NCBI GenBank assembly: GCA_964549915.1
Contig: CAZJWX010000005.1
Coordinates: 62,001 to 126,000, forward strand
Reading direction: 5' to 3'
DNA from: JAUZRW01 sp964549915
GTDB lineage: Bacteria; Chloroflexota; Anaerolineae; Aggregatilineales; Phototrophicaceae
Length of the DNA: 64,000 bases
Positions 51,601 through 60,628 of the stretch are shown here, piece after piece. A program made the position numbers and the translations under genes. The notes beneath the pieces were generated by a model. The model saw only the letters and a list, made by a program, of their open reading frames with translations, was not told the origin of the DNA and made no database searches. Position 1 is the first letter of the stretch. Each line of letters opens with the position of its first letter.

Positions 51601-54600
51601 GTAGACGTAGGTATTGCGCACACCGTCCGCGCCTTCGTAGGCCGTGATGTTACCGTTCTCGTCGGTGGTGAAGGTTTCGACGCGCTCGTCCTCTGTTCCG
51701 GCGTGCCTGATGACGCGCACGATGCGCCCCGCCTCGTCGCGTTCATAGCGCGTGACATCCCCCAGTGGATCGGTGAAGGCAGCCAACCTGCCCGACTCAT
51801 CGTATTCCAGCAGCCACTCTCCATTGAGCGCGTCCACATAGCGCACCGGGACGCCGTTGTCATCCACTGTGACGCGGTAGAAGATGTCGCCACTGCCGCT
51901 GACCCGCGCCTGATCTGTTCCGGTCTGCAAGCCCAGAATGTAGCCGTCCGCATCGTAGAAGATTTCCGTGTTGAGGGCGACGTTCTGTTCTGTCGTCACA
52001 TCGCGGATGGTAGTCACACGCCCCAGTGCGTCCTGGTTGATGGCATATTGCTGTCCATTTGCCGCGATGTAGCCCGTGAGGGTGTGTCCATCCGCCGCCC
52101 ACAAATAGCGCTCTTCATTGCCGAGCGCGTCAATGATGCGCGTGATATTGCCCAGCGGATTGTAGGTATAAGTCGTGGTATGTCCCAGCGGGTCGGTGAT
52201 GCTGGTGATGCGCCCCAGCGCATCGTAATTGTAGAGCGTGCGCTGCTCGCGCGGGCGCTGCGTCACTGCGATGATGTTATTCTCGTCGTCGTAGGTCAGG
52301 CGCGTGCTGCGCACTCCTGGACGCGCCACATTCACCAGCCGCCCTACCGCATCGTATTCGTAGGTCGTCGTCTGACCGCCGCCGTCCGTCGCTTCCAGCA
52401 GTAAGTCCAGGGCGTTGTAAGTGAACGTCTGGCTGACCCCACGTGGATCAATGATGCTGCTGAGGTTGCCGCGCAGGTCGTAATCATAGCCCTTGATGTT
52501 GCCTGCCGGGTCTTCCACGCTGATGACCTGGTTGAGCGCATCGTAAACGTAGGTCGTCACCAGGCCGCCGGAATCGGTCGCGGTCAGCAGATTGCTGTTC
52601 TCGTCGTAGGTGTAGCTGCGCGTATCTCCATCCGGCAGAGTCACCCGTGCGAGATTGTGGAGGGCATCGTATTCGTAGCGCCAGACCCGCCCCTGCGGAC
52701 TCGTCACGCTGGCGAGCAGGCCGCCCGCAGTATACGTGAAGGCAGTGCGTGATCCGGCGACTTCCACCGCCAACACCTGCCCGATCAGGTCGTATTCCAG
52801 CGCCAACGTGCGCCCCGTCTGCACTTCGATGACCAGCGTCAACCAACCGACCGAGTTGTACTCCAGGCGAAATTCCTGACGAAAATCGCCCTGGTCGATG
52901 GTGTAGAAGCGCAACCGCCCCAGGGCATCGTAGCGCCGTGTGATCGTACGGCCTGCGGGATCGGTCTCGCGCCGCACCAGGAAATCGTCTTCGAGGCGGG
53001 TCTCGTAGGTCGTCACCAATCCGGATGGCGAAACCACCCGCGCCAGATTGCCCAATTCATCATAGGCGTAGCGCGTCTCATTTTGCAGGTCATCGACCTG
53101 CGACAGCAGATTCCCGGCGGCATCGTAGGTGTAGGTCAGCACCGCGTTGTTGGCATCAATCACCGAGATCATCTGATCCAGGCCGTTGTACTGGTAAATC
53201 GTATCCTGCCCACGATCATCAATCAGGGTCACGCGCCCGCGTTCATCGTAGGCATAACGCCGGAAGACGCCGCCAGGGCCGTTGATATCGCGCAGGTTGC
53301 CGCTGCTCGGCTCCCAGTTGAGGGTGTATGTCTGCCCGCGCCCATCCGTCACAGCACGTAACTGTCCGATCAAGTCGTAGTCGATTTGCAGAACGCGCAG
53401 GGCACGGCTGCCGTCGGTGATGTCGGCGGCAGTTTCGCCCTCGTCAAGCTGCACGCCCTCATAAATCGTCGAAACGTAGCCGAACGAGTCGTAGAAATAG
53501 CGCGTGGCAACATTGCCCGGACGCACGATCAGCATCACGCGGCCCCATTCGTCGTATTCGTAGCGCGTACTGCGTAGCTGGCGCTCCAGGCCGATGCGCA
53601 CAAGCTGGTTATGCTGCACCAACTGCGGAGTCTCGCCATCGCTCCAGACAAAAGTCTCCAGGCCGTTGTTGGGGTAGGCCACGCCGATCAGCAGGCTGCG
53701 CTGCCCGCGCAATGTGTACTCCAACGTCGTCGCGGCATCGCCCGCCAGGAAGGGGTCTTCGTAGCGGATCAAATTGCCGCGTGTGTCGTATTCATAGGTG
53801 AAGGTCGTGCGCTGTGGCGTGCGATAGCGGGTCAGTGTGCCGCTGTTTTCGTCGTAGGTGAAGGCCACGTCGTAACCGTCACGCGGTGTACGGTAGCGCA
53901 CAAGCTGCCAGAGATCGTTGTATTCCCAGGTTTCGGTTTGCGTCTCTGCGTCGACTGCCAGCGAACGCGCTGTTGAGCCGTCTTCGTAGTCGAAGGTGTA
54001 GCGCCGCACCAGCGCACCATCGGGATTTTCGGTGAACTGGCGCACGCGGCGGCCTTCGTAGGCAATGCTGGCGGTTCGGGAATAAGGACTGCGCACATCG
54101 TCAATGCGCGTCAGCAAGCCGGATGCCGTGTAGCGGTAGCTGGCGGTATTCACCGGAGAGTTGTATTCAACCCCGGCGAGGCCGTCCTCGTCGTAGCTGT
54201 AGCGAATCTCGCGTGCCGCTGTATCGCGCACGCTGCTGATGCGCCCCTGTGCATCCTGGTTGATTTCCAGGCGGCGTCCGTAGGGTTCGGTGATGATGAG
54301 ACCCTCTGCGCCGTAGGTCAGCGGCAGGGGGGATAGCGTGATGCTGCGCTGTGGCGTCTCGCTGATGCGTTCCAGGCGTCCGGCGCGGTCAAAATAGAAG
54401 CGGACTCCATCCTCGCCCCGTGTGGCAATCCAGCGCCCGATCACGCCGCCGGAGCGTTCGAGCTGCCAGCCGAGCAGGGTGCGAGACCGCCAGCGTTCCC
54501 CCGTGCCATCGGACGTGAAGTAATGTTGTGCGCCGTCCGGCAGCACCAGCCGCAGCCGTCCCAGGGGAGCGCCGCGTACATCGAGTTCGTACTGGTAGCT

Positions 54601-56316
54601 GTGCCGCCAGCCTGTGCTCAGGTGCGGATAGCCAGCAGGCGATTCCAGCAAATACTCCGGCGTGGCAGCGGCATCCTGGCTGTTGTAATAACGCTGCCAA
54701 TCCAGCGCCAGCGTATGACTGGGAATCGCCAGATCCTGCACGGCGTAGAAAAAATTGCCATTCGCCGGGTTCACGGGCAGGGCATCCAGGGCCACTGAAC
54801 GGCAGGGGCAACCCGGCGCAATCGCCCGCCCCAGGTTGTTGAAGTTCCGTGCGCGGAATCCGGGCTGATAGGGCATCAGCGCGTCCTCTTCGGTCAGGCT
54901 GGCGGGTGTCTCAATCTCGGTGCCGTCCGGCAGGGTGGTGCGGAATGTGCCATCTCGCCGCGAGAACTGCGCCGCGCTTTCTTCGGCTCGCACGCTGTTG
55001 AGCGTTTCCAGTGGTTCGCTCCACTCTCCATTTGCCAGGGGGTCGACGGTCAGTGCCCCGTCCCGTATCCGCACCTCACCCAGGCCCTCCCAATCCACCG
55101 TGATCGGAATCCGCCGCGTGACGCTGCTGCCGGGTGCGGTGTAGAAGAGGATGGCCGCCGTCTGCCCGTTTTCCTGGCGCAGGCTCAACTGCGCAGAATC
55201 GCTCAGCAGGCGGGCATCATGACCGTAGAAGGCGCGAACTTCCCCACCCAGATATGCAAGCGTATCGAAGCCCTGCAAATCCGTCGTGATGAAGCGCCCA
55301 TTATCCAGCGTGATTTGCGCCAGCGCCTCGCCTGCCTCATCACTGCCCGCCAGCCGCCGCATATCCAGCAGAGCGCCGTCGGTGACGAAGCGCTGCGCCG
55401 TTTCGCCTTCGCTGCCGGATAGACGAACCCCCACCACTCCATCGCGCACTTCAATGGACTGAATGCCGAAAAAATCGGTGCGGATGACGCGCCCATCGTC
55501 GAATGTGAAGCTGTATTCGCGGCGTGCATCGACATACCCCACCAGGAAGCGCTCATCGCTGAAAAACTGCCGTTCTCCCGTCAGGCTGTCATTGCGCACG
55601 GTTAATCCCGTGCCACTGTCCAGGAAGGTCGCTGACGCGACCCCGCGCACGATGGGCACCGCGTTGTTGATGGCGATTTCGCGTTCGCCAGCGCGTAGCA
55701 ACCAGCGCACCGGGACATCGGCAGTGTCGCTGCGTTCCAGTTCCGGCTCTGCGCCATACACATTGAGGCCCAGCGACGTTGCGAACGATGTGCCATCCGC
55801 CAGGACGGGCACGGCTTCGCTGCCCACTGTGGGAACAGGCGCAATCCCCTCATCCGGCCTTGTGCGGCGCTGCCCCAGAGCTGTCAGCGTCAGGCTGTAT
55901 TCAGCGGGATTATCGCTGCCATTGGCGGCGATTTCCGTCCCCACAATCTCGACCTGATAGGGGCCATCGGCGGGTAAGCCATCCGTGTAGCGCAGCACAT
56001 CCACATCGGGGAAATCACCATCTGTGCTCTCTGCCAGCACACCGCCTTCCCCATCCAGCAGCCGCAGCCGGGGGGTGAACTGCCCGGCGATGCGAACAGC
56101 CCGCACCTCCAGCCGATCCCGCGCTGCGCCCGTGAAAATCCAGCGCTGCGACACCGTCTCTCCGTCGAAGAATCCGCTCTGCGTCTCCCCGTAGGCAATG
56201 CTGAAATCGCTGGCGATTTGCGCACCTGCGGGCGGGCTGGCGAACAGCAGCAATAACACATAGAGTGGCAGCCAGCGCAAGCGCATCATGACGGGGATGT
56301 CCTCGGAGTTCATCAT
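48637..56316 (-). CDS. Giant RHS/YD-repeat protein
   Basis: The 2559-residue exported protein has a signal peptide ('LPLYVLLLLFASPPAGAQ') and about 500 residues of N-terminal beta-rich sequence. A DUF6531-like region follows ('LPVNPANGNFFYAVQDLAIP'), then some 1400 residues of tandem YD repeats ('YEYDALGRMVRLEQGN'-type units). Around residues 2025-2067 a hydrophobic hairpin with 'TWRRRRS' interrupts the array. The RHS core motif 'YDSQVGRFLQVDPLRQDPIG' lies near residue 2290. The last 250 residues are a Pro/Leu/Asp-rich tail with no recognised toxin fold. YD shells usually encapsulate a toxin or act as surface fibres. The start overlaps the stop of the upstream FHA gene. Confidence 0.95.
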   Translation of the reverse strand: MMNSEDIPVMMRLRWLPLYVLLLLFASPPAGAQIASDFSIAYGETQSGFFDGETVSQRWIFTGAARDRLEVRAVRIAGQFTPRLRLLDGEGGVLAESTDGDFPDVDVLRYTDGLPADGPYQVEIVGTEIAANGSDNPAEYSLTLTALGQRRTRPDEGIAPVPTVGSEAVPVLADGTSFATSLGLNVYGAEPELERSDTADVPVRWLLRAGEREIAINNAVPIVRGVASATFLDSGTGLTVRNDSLTGERQFFSDERFLVGYVDARREYSFTFDDGRVIRTDFFGIQSIEVRDGVVGVRLSGSEGETAQRFVTDGALLDMRRLAGSDEAGEALAQITLDNGRFITTDLQGFDTLAYLGGEVRAFYGHDARLLSDSAQLSLRQENGQTAAILFYTAPGSSVTRRIPITVDWEGLGEVRIRDGALTVDPLANGEWSEPLETLNSVRAEESAAQFSRRDGTFRTTLPDGTEIETPASLTEEDALMPYQPGFRARNFNNLGRAIAPGCPCRSVALDALPVNPANGNFFYAVQDLAIPSHTLALDWQRYYNSQDAAATPEYLLESPAGYPHLSTGWRHSYQYELDVRGAPLGRLRLVLPDGAQHYFTSDGTGERWRSRTLLGWQLERSGGVIGRWIATRGEDGVRFYFDRAGRLERISETPQRSITLSPLPLTYGAEGLIITEPYGRRLEINQDAQGRISSVRDTAAREIRYSYDEDGLAGVEYNSPVNTASYRYTASGLLTRIDDVRSPYSRTASIAYEGRRVRQFTENPDGALVRRYTFDYEDGSTARSLAVDAETQTETWEYNDLWQLVRYRTPRDGYDVAFTYDENSGTLTRYRTPQRTTFTYEYDTRGNLIRYEDPFLAGDAATTLEYTLRGQRSLLIGVAYPNNGLETFVWSDGETPQLVQHNQLVRIGLERQLRSTRYEYDEWGRVMLIVRPGNVATRYFYDSFGYVSTIYEGVQLDEGETAADITDGSRALRVLQIDYDLIGQLRAVTDGRGQTYTLNWEPSSGNLRDINGPGGVFRRYAYDERGRVTLIDDRGQDTIYQYNGLDQMISVIDANNAVLTYTYDAAGNLLSQVDDLQNETRYAYDELGNLARVVSPSGLVTTYETRLEDDFLVRRETDPAGRTITRRYDALGRLRFYTIDQGDFRQEFRLEYNSVGWLTLVIEVQTGRTLALEYDLIGQVLAVEVAGSRTAFTYTAGGLLASVTSPQGRVWRYEYDALHNLARVTLPDGDTRSYTYDENSNLLTATDSGGLVTTYVYDALNQVISVEDPAGNIKGYDYDLRGNLSSIIDPRGVSQTFTYNALDLLLEATDGGGQTTTYEYDAVGRLVNVARPGVRSTRLTYDDENNIIAVTQRPREQRTLYNYDALGRITSITDPLGHTTTYTYNPLGNITRIIDALGNEERYLWAADGHTLTGYIAANGQQYAINQDALGRVTTIRDVTTEQNVALNTEIFYDADGYILGLQTGTDQARVSGSGDIFYRVTVDDNGVPVRYVDALNGEWLLEYDESGRLAAFTDPLGDVTRYERDEAGRIVRVIRHAGTEDERVETFTTDENGNITAYEGADGVRNTYVYDQNNRLLQATLAVGTPVESRYTFEYNALGQLIRIEDPLGTDTRTFYSLENISRIERTLGEQTLAMSYFYDDAGNLREITLPESADQDAPISINLTYDALDRRVRYVDGENSAWTYSYDSVDNLVQISDPLGSVVQYEYDERNRVTRIVYPLGSTVGLRYDTAGNLAEVVLPTNQNGVRQRVTYRLDVAGNVIEMEMGDGTARYTLNALGQPITRTFPDGSQTSYEYDAAGYLAAVRYPAANDALYEYDAAGRLIRAGNIRYEYDALGRMVRLEQGNLAVSYTYDLAGNLLVRDAGELGTTLYTYDDLYRPVRIDYGDETVEIVYDERGYVRQIIRSNGVQTAINYDAAGRILSILHLGADNTRLEGFNYQYDAVGNLIRADRITDGWRALYSYDVAHRLIDERWLNEIGETVYTASFRYDAAGNRIEEIRDGQRTLYLYNDQNQLIGEVRNGTTRAGTLSLLPALGLVIGGMTWRRRRSVWALPLVLALFVGAVQAQTTPSQPDVRYEYDANGNLDRVRYIIARQGAVEESNDLALTYDQENRLIAIQGVNAAGETVDVRLEYDIFSRVVRWESGEDFREFYYNGESFLGSRGTGGLQPALMFGDWQLLMGQNDETLWPLFDQLGSPRRYATSDGTLSNDPRHALEYGSFGTRIYPTSEGIAPDESAILQPQPLFAGYLYEPGSGLYLTGLRTYDSQVGRFLQVDPLRQDPIGTLYTYARNRPFVFTDSAGLAAEPVVQPTRAAALDEDLQPEDLLPDLDVPNFTVPQSTQRLQSDETVRALYLLESLRYQTNAVVGRMDPLLTDFYLYDLHPMPSAARARESAPLHRVLSLYESGGSWLPNPLPDPTRAADPFTLLDDVQTHVMRVMSDPLLWRTEPVLPRGMPSVTLPSAYTPRFAAENALVDDLQRVPLATALLQETDATLHLPQQRDPAPTLTLPRADAPMVRLELPVLDALDALREATFDLVQPILPPTDCADCVPPLGFSE

Positions 56317-58019
56317 TCGTCCGCTTCCGGCTTGGCAATGTAAATCAGCCGCGTTGCATCGGATAGGTGGACGACATCGTTCGGGCGCAGCGGATGACGA
56401 TTGCCGACCTGCACGCCGCCGATGATCACCGGGTTGGTCGCGCTCAGGCGGCTGATCGTGAGGCTGCCATCTTCGGCGACTTCCAGCCGTGCATGATGCC
56501 GCGAGATGGCCGGATCGTTGGTGATTTGTACGTCACAATCCGTGCTGCGCCCGATCAACAGACCGCGCCGCCTGACCTCGTAGTCGCCTTCCGCAGCGCC
56601 CTCCACGCGCACAATGCCCACCACTTCTTCATCGGCGAGGGACTGCTTCATCAGCCGTTGTACGCGCTCGTCGGAGAGCACCTTGGTGATGATCAACGCT
56701 TCTTCCTCGCTGAGGGGTGCCGGGTCGCGCGATGGCACTCCGGCGATGCGCGTGATGTCCACTTCGGGCAGCAGGTCGCGCTCACGGATTTTCGTCGCGC
56801 TGCCGGAATAATGCAATTCGTCTGGCGGGCCAGCATCCAATGTGTTGTAGAAGGCGTCGCTGCTGGTGAGATCCCCCGGTGTGCGCCGGATGCGGGTCAG
56901 CGCCAGTGCCAGGATCACCGCGCCGACGATGAACAACCCGGCTCCCGCGATCAAGAGCAGGGCAATCTGATCGTTGCTGATTCCACCCAGATTGGCTTCC
57001 GCTTCGGAGGCGATTTCTGCCAGTGCGCCCTCACCGGTTTCGTCAGCACGGGGCGGGATGGTCGCTAGCGCTACTTCTGTGCGTGCTGGCGTTGGCGTCG
57101 GCGGAATCGGGCGGGTGTAATCGTCGCGGACGTTCAGCAGCACCGTCTCTTCGCCCCCGCCGGAGAGCAAGACGCGCAGGCTCAGCGGCCGATTGGCGTC
57201 CCAGTTCGGCGGCAGTTCGGCGCGCAGGGCGTAAGTTGGCTGTCCCCAGAGGGTGCGCACTTCGTTGACTCGCGCTTCGACCGTGCGCAGATTCGCCGTC
57301 AGGATGCTGCCGCCGTTGACTTCGACCAGATCGGTCAGCAGCGGGTCGGTCTCCTCATTGATGACGATGATCTCTACCGGGGCAGGCAATGCGGGTATCT
57401 CCGCAGGCGGGCAGGTACTCTGACGGGAGAAATCGCCCGCCGTAATCAGCAGGATGCGCCAGGAGCGCTCGTAACTGCGGATGACTTCGTTCAATTCGTT
57501 CAGGGCGGGGGCGAGGCAGGCGGGTTGCCCGGCAGTCGCGCTGTAACGCACCAGAAAATCGGCGATTTCCGTGTTGCCTTCGCTGGGCTGTAAAACTTCA
57601 AGCGCACTGTCGAAAAAGACCAAACCGCTGGCGCTCTCCCCGCCGCGCAAAAAGCGATCGAGCGACGATTGCACCACAGATTGCAGGTTAATCATGGCGT
57701 CGCTGGCGTCCACCAGCACCCAGTGCGTTTGCGGTAGCGGAACCGAATCGACCTCCAGCGCCAATTCGTCTTCACCCTGAATCAACGTCGCTTCGCTGAT
57801 GGTCTGGCCGCGAGGGACGCGCAGATGCAGCAGCAGGCCATCGGGCGTTTCAGCGGCGAGTTCAACCATCGTCAGGCGAAGCTGTGCCAATGCTGGAAGC
57901 AAGGCAACGAACAGCAGCGCCAGCGCAATCAGCCATCGACTCGCTTCTGGTAGGGTGGCAAATCGTGGATTGCTACCCAGCCGCTCTCTTCGCTGTCTTC
58001 CTGTCGCAGGCGAATCCAT
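56313..58019 (-). CDS. Membrane protein with vWA-like, transmembrane and C-terminal FHA domains
   Basis: The 568-residue protein has a signal-anchor near residues 28-46 and an extracytoplasmic vWA-like domain ('THWVLVDASDAMINLQSVVQ' with a MIDAS-like DxSxA). A Pro-Thr linker and a transmembrane helix (about 350-375) come next. The cytoplasmic C-terminus has an FHA domain: 'LLIGRSTDCDVQI' and 'ISRHHARLEVAEDG'. It can thus link phosphothreonine recognition inside to an adhesion-type domain outside. GAGGGG precedes the ATG at 58019, which overlaps the PP2C gene by 91 bp. Its TGA overlaps the RHS start. Confidence 0.92.
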   Translation of the reverse strand: MDSPATGRQRRERLGSNPRFATLPEASRWLIALALLFVALLPALAQLRLTMVELAAETPDGLLLHLRVPRGQTISEATLIQGEDELALEVDSVPLPQTHWVLVDASDAMINLQSVVQSSLDRFLRGGESASGLVFFDSALEVLQPSEGNTEIADFLVRYSATAGQPACLAPALNELNEVIRSYERSWRILLITAGDFSRQSTCPPAEIPALPAPVEIIVINEETDPLLTDLVEVNGGSILTANLRTVEARVNEVRTLWGQPTYALRAELPPNWDANRPLSLRVLLSGGGEETVLLNVRDDYTRPIPPTPTPARTEVALATIPPRADETGEGALAEIASEAEANLGGISNDQIALLLIAGAGLFIVGAVILALALTRIRRTPGDLTSSDAFYNTLDAGPPDELHYSGSATKIRERDLLPEVDITRIAGVPSRDPAPLSEEEALIITKVLSDERVQRLMKQSLADEEVVGIVRVEGAAEGDYEVRRRGLLIGRSTDCDVQITNDPAISRHHARLEVAEDGSLTISRLSATNPVIIGGVQVGNRHPLRPNDVVHLSDATRLIYIAKPEADE

Positions 58020-59239
58020 AACTGCCCCTCGTCATCTGTGAACTGCTCAACAATCTGGTATGGTGTGTCTTCCAGGGCAATGAAAGCCCCCACTTCGCTG
58101 TTGACTTGCGCCAATGTCAGTACGGAGTCGCTCAGCAGCAGCACATCACCGACTGCCAGCGCTGCCGTTTCATCAGCGTTCGTCGTCGCCTCCGCTTCTG
58201 TGGCTGCCGGGGAAGGCGTGGGTTGGTCGGGTTCGCCGCCGCTCCCTGAAAGCGCCAGCCCGCCCCCCAGGATGGCGGCACCCAGCACCAACACCACCAC
58301 CGCGATCAAGATCAGCGGGCTGCGATTCGGCGCTGGCGGTGCGGGTGGCCTGGGTGAAGTCCCGCGCGGCATAGGACCTGGCGTGGAAGGCGACGGATCA
58401 GCTTCGATCTGCGGCATGCTGTAGGGAAGTTGCGTGTTGGGCTTGGTATCCACTTCCGGACGCATCATCGGTTCTGCATCCTGGATGTTGACGGCCATCA
58501 TCAATTTGCTCACGTAGCGCTGTACATCCGCCGGGGCGATCCTCTCCCCGACCTGCACCAGCACGACGGCGATGTTATCCGCCCCACCCAGCCGGTTGGC
58601 TTCCATCACCATGCGCCGCACTCCGTCACGCGGGTCGGTCAGCGCCGCCAAACGCGCCAGGTGCTCCGGTTCCAGATAGCGCGTCAGGCCATCGGTACAT
58701 AGCAGGACGGCATCCCCCGGCACAACCTCGCGTTCGATGGTCTCCACTTCCAGGATTTCGCGGTAGCCCAGCACCCGCGTCAGTGCCCCATCATCCGAAC
58801 TGCCATCGCGCAGCACGTCAACTTCGTTGATCTGTTCGATTCTGCCGTTGTGAATGTGGAAAATCAGGCTATCGCCCACCGAAACCGCCGTCAGGCGATC
58901 TTCGCGGATGACGGCAGCGGCCAGAGTTGTGGCGGCCTGTTGATTGAGCTTCTGCAAGATGGTGCGGTTGCTGCCCTCTGTCGCCCGACGCAAGCGCTGC
59001 GCTGGGGTTTCGTCGGGCGCACTGCTGAAGTACTGCCGTGTCATTTGCGTGATGGCCAGTTGGCTGGCCTGGTCGCCATCTGCCAATCCGCCAACGCCGT
59101 CTGCCACCATGAAGAGCGCCCCATACTGCCCTAACTGCTGTGGCGTATCCGGGTATTCAGCACCAGCGGCGTCTTCGTTGGTGCGGCGGCGCAGCCCCCG
59201 ATGTGAGGCCATCGCGGGTGTCAGTCGGAGGATGGTCAT
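57929..59239 (-). CDS. PP2C-family Ser/Thr phosphatase with transmembrane and SH3-like tail
   Basis: The 436-residue protein starts with a PP2C domain: 'RGLRRRTNEDAAGAEYP', the metal motif 'MVADGVGGLADGDQA', 'VSVGDSLIFHIHNG', 'LLCTDGLTRYLEPE' and 'GGADNIAVVLVQVG'. A Pro-rich linker, one transmembrane helix (about 317-340) and an extracytoplasmic tail that looks SH3-like ('SGWVAIHDLPPYQ') follow. It should remove phosphate from Ser/Thr proteins, plausibly the ligands of the FHA domain encoded next. The ATG at 59239 has GGAAAGGG before it. No Ser/Thr kinase gene is in the window. Confidence 0.94.
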   Translation of the reverse strand: MTILRLTPAMASHRGLRRRTNEDAAGAEYPDTPQQLGQYGALFMVADGVGGLADGDQASQLAITQMTRQYFSSAPDETPAQRLRRATEGSNRTILQKLNQQAATTLAAAVIREDRLTAVSVGDSLIFHIHNGRIEQINEVDVLRDGSSDDGALTRVLGYREILEVETIEREVVPGDAVLLCTDGLTRYLEPEHLARLAALTDPRDGVRRMVMEANRLGGADNIAVVLVQVGERIAPADVQRYVSKLMMAVNIQDAEPMMRPEVDTKPNTQLPYSMPQIEADPSPSTPGPMPRGTSPRPPAPPAPNRSPLILIAVVVLVLGAAILGGGLALSGSGGEPDQPTPSPAATEAEATTNADETAALAVGDVLLLSDSVLTLAQVNSEVGAFIALEDTPYQIVEQFTDDEGQLWIRLRQEDSEESGWVAIHDLPPYQKRVDG

Positions 59240-59615
59240 GTAGTGTGCCCTTTCCGCGTGGAGTGATGGAAAGCCCTCTGCGCTGCCCCCCACCTGCGAC
59301 ACACGACGGAACGCCGTTTGCTCATGGCTCTGCTCATTTGAGGAGTCGATGTCTTGATTTCAGACATCATTATAACGAGCAACAGGGCAGGTACAACAAC
59401 GAGGCTTGTCAAAATACCGTTACGAAGGTGCAATATTCTGCCGACCTAAATTGACATGTTCCGAAATCTCCGTAAGCTTGAGTCATATTCGCAATTGCGC
59501 AGCCCCGAATCCGTCGCTCATGCGCAAAAATGCGCACAAGCTCTACGGAATCTAAACGTTTCTTAATGATTTTGCTGCGTACAATGAAAGCAAAAATCCT
59601 TTTGGAGTACCCGCT
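59240..59615. other. Divergent intergenic region
   Basis: It contains a perfect -35 TTGACA (59451-59456) with TAAGCT 16 bp on (59473-59478), the self-complementary pair TGCGCA-AAAA-TGCGCA near 59520, and a TACAAT (59580-59585) 31 bp before the next ATG. These are plausible promoter and operator parts for the rightward gene. No other feature is seen. Confidence 0.4.
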
Positions 59616-60008
59616 ATGTCAACGATACAAGCCTTTTGGGACGACGAAACCAGGACGACAATCCGCATCGAAATCGCCGCACAATGGTCGTGGGAAGATG
59701 TCTACGCACAGGTGGATGCAATCCACGCCATGATGGACGAAGTTGCGCACCTCGTGCACTTCATTGTGTATCCCGCTGCTGAGACCATCGCCCTGCCGCC
59801 GAGTTCGCTGGGTCACCTGCGGGAGCTGCCGAAGCTCTGGCACCCGAACACAGGAATCACGGTCATCGTGACCAACAGCACGGTCGTGGACATCATCATG
59901 GGGATGTTGCAGCAGATCTACCAGCAGGGCTTCCGGACGATCATCAATACCTCAACGCTGGACGATGCACGCGCCATCATCGCCAAGCGCACCCAGCTTG
60001 CTGTGTGA
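59616..60008 (+). CDS. STAS/SpoIIAA-like single-domain protein
   Basis: The 130-residue protein has alternating strands and helices in the order of the SpoIIAA-like STAS fold ('TTIRIEIAAQWSWEDVYAQV', 'VHFIVYPAAE', 'TGITVIVTNSTVVDIIMGML', 'FRTIINTSTLDDARAII'). No Ser/Thr phosphosite is certain. It resembles the product of 60629-61168 in fold order and length of the core, so the two are probable paralogues. GGAG lies 8 nt before the ATG. Role unknown; STAS-like proteins often act in signalling. Confidence 0.82.
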   Translation: MSTIQAFWDDETRTTIRIEIAAQWSWEDVYAQVDAIHAMMDEVAHLVHFIVYPAAETIALPPSSLGHLRELPKLWHPNTGITVIVTNSTVVDIIMGMLQQIYQQGFRTIINTSTLDDARAIIAKRTQLAV

Positions 60009-60122
60009 GCACGGCGTAATCCTCGTGTTGTCCGCCGGGTGCGATCCTGTCGCACCCATTACACCTGTTCTCGCCCGGCGCGATATTTCGGTAGCCCCCG
60101 GCTGCATTGTGCCCGCAAGTGC

Positions 60123-60548
60123 CTATGCCGTCGTGCGCCCTCGTTCGTAGAGCAGCGCCGCGCCCGTTGCCAGCGCGCCGACCAATTCCCAGACTGCAAC
60201 CCCCAGGAAGGCCGTCGGTGCAATCTCGCGTGAGACCGCCAGCACGAAGATGGTGAACGTCACCATGCGGAAGGGCACTGTCCACAGGAAGAAGGGCTTC
60301 CAATTGATGGCGGCTGCCAGCATGTAGTAGACCCCCATGTTGAACGAGGCCATCGACGAAGCTGTGACGAACATCAGCGTGAAATCACCATCCGGACGGA
60401 CGGAGCGTTCGACAACGTCGATCCCCAGCAGCGTGAGCGTGGCTTCGGGCTGCACCAACCCGACCAGGCCGAGCAAGAAAGCCAGAAGGCCGAAAATGAA
60501 CATCGTCCAGCCCGAAAGGCTGCGCGGCAGTCCGTATGACGGATTCAT
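60123..60548 (-). CDS. Four-helix membrane protein, unknown function
   Basis: The 141-residue protein has four hydrophobic helices ('MFIFGLLAFLLGLVGLVQP', 'FVTASSMASFNMGVYYMLAA', and two more) and short loops. I do not recognise its family. It lies between the two STAS-like genes but on the other strand. Confidence 0.8.
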   Translation of the reverse strand: MNPSYGLPRSLSGWTMFIFGLLAFLLGLVGLVQPEATLTLLGIDVVERSVRPDGDFTLMFVTASSMASFNMGVYYMLAAAINWKPFFLWTVPFRMVTFTIFVLAVSREIAPTAFLGVAVWELVGALATGAALLYERGRTTA

Positions 60549-60628
60549 AACAAGTTCCTTCGTTTTGAAATGGCTAAGATGCGTTATAGTCTGTAGTATA
60601 CACAGAAAAGTCGTCAGAGGAGGGGCAC

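Noticed and set aside
50410..52404. Several frames of 100-230 codons antisense to the RHS gene
   Set aside because: The YD repeats are complete on the minus strand and these plus-strand frames repeat with the same periodicity, as expected for shadows of repeated coding sequence.
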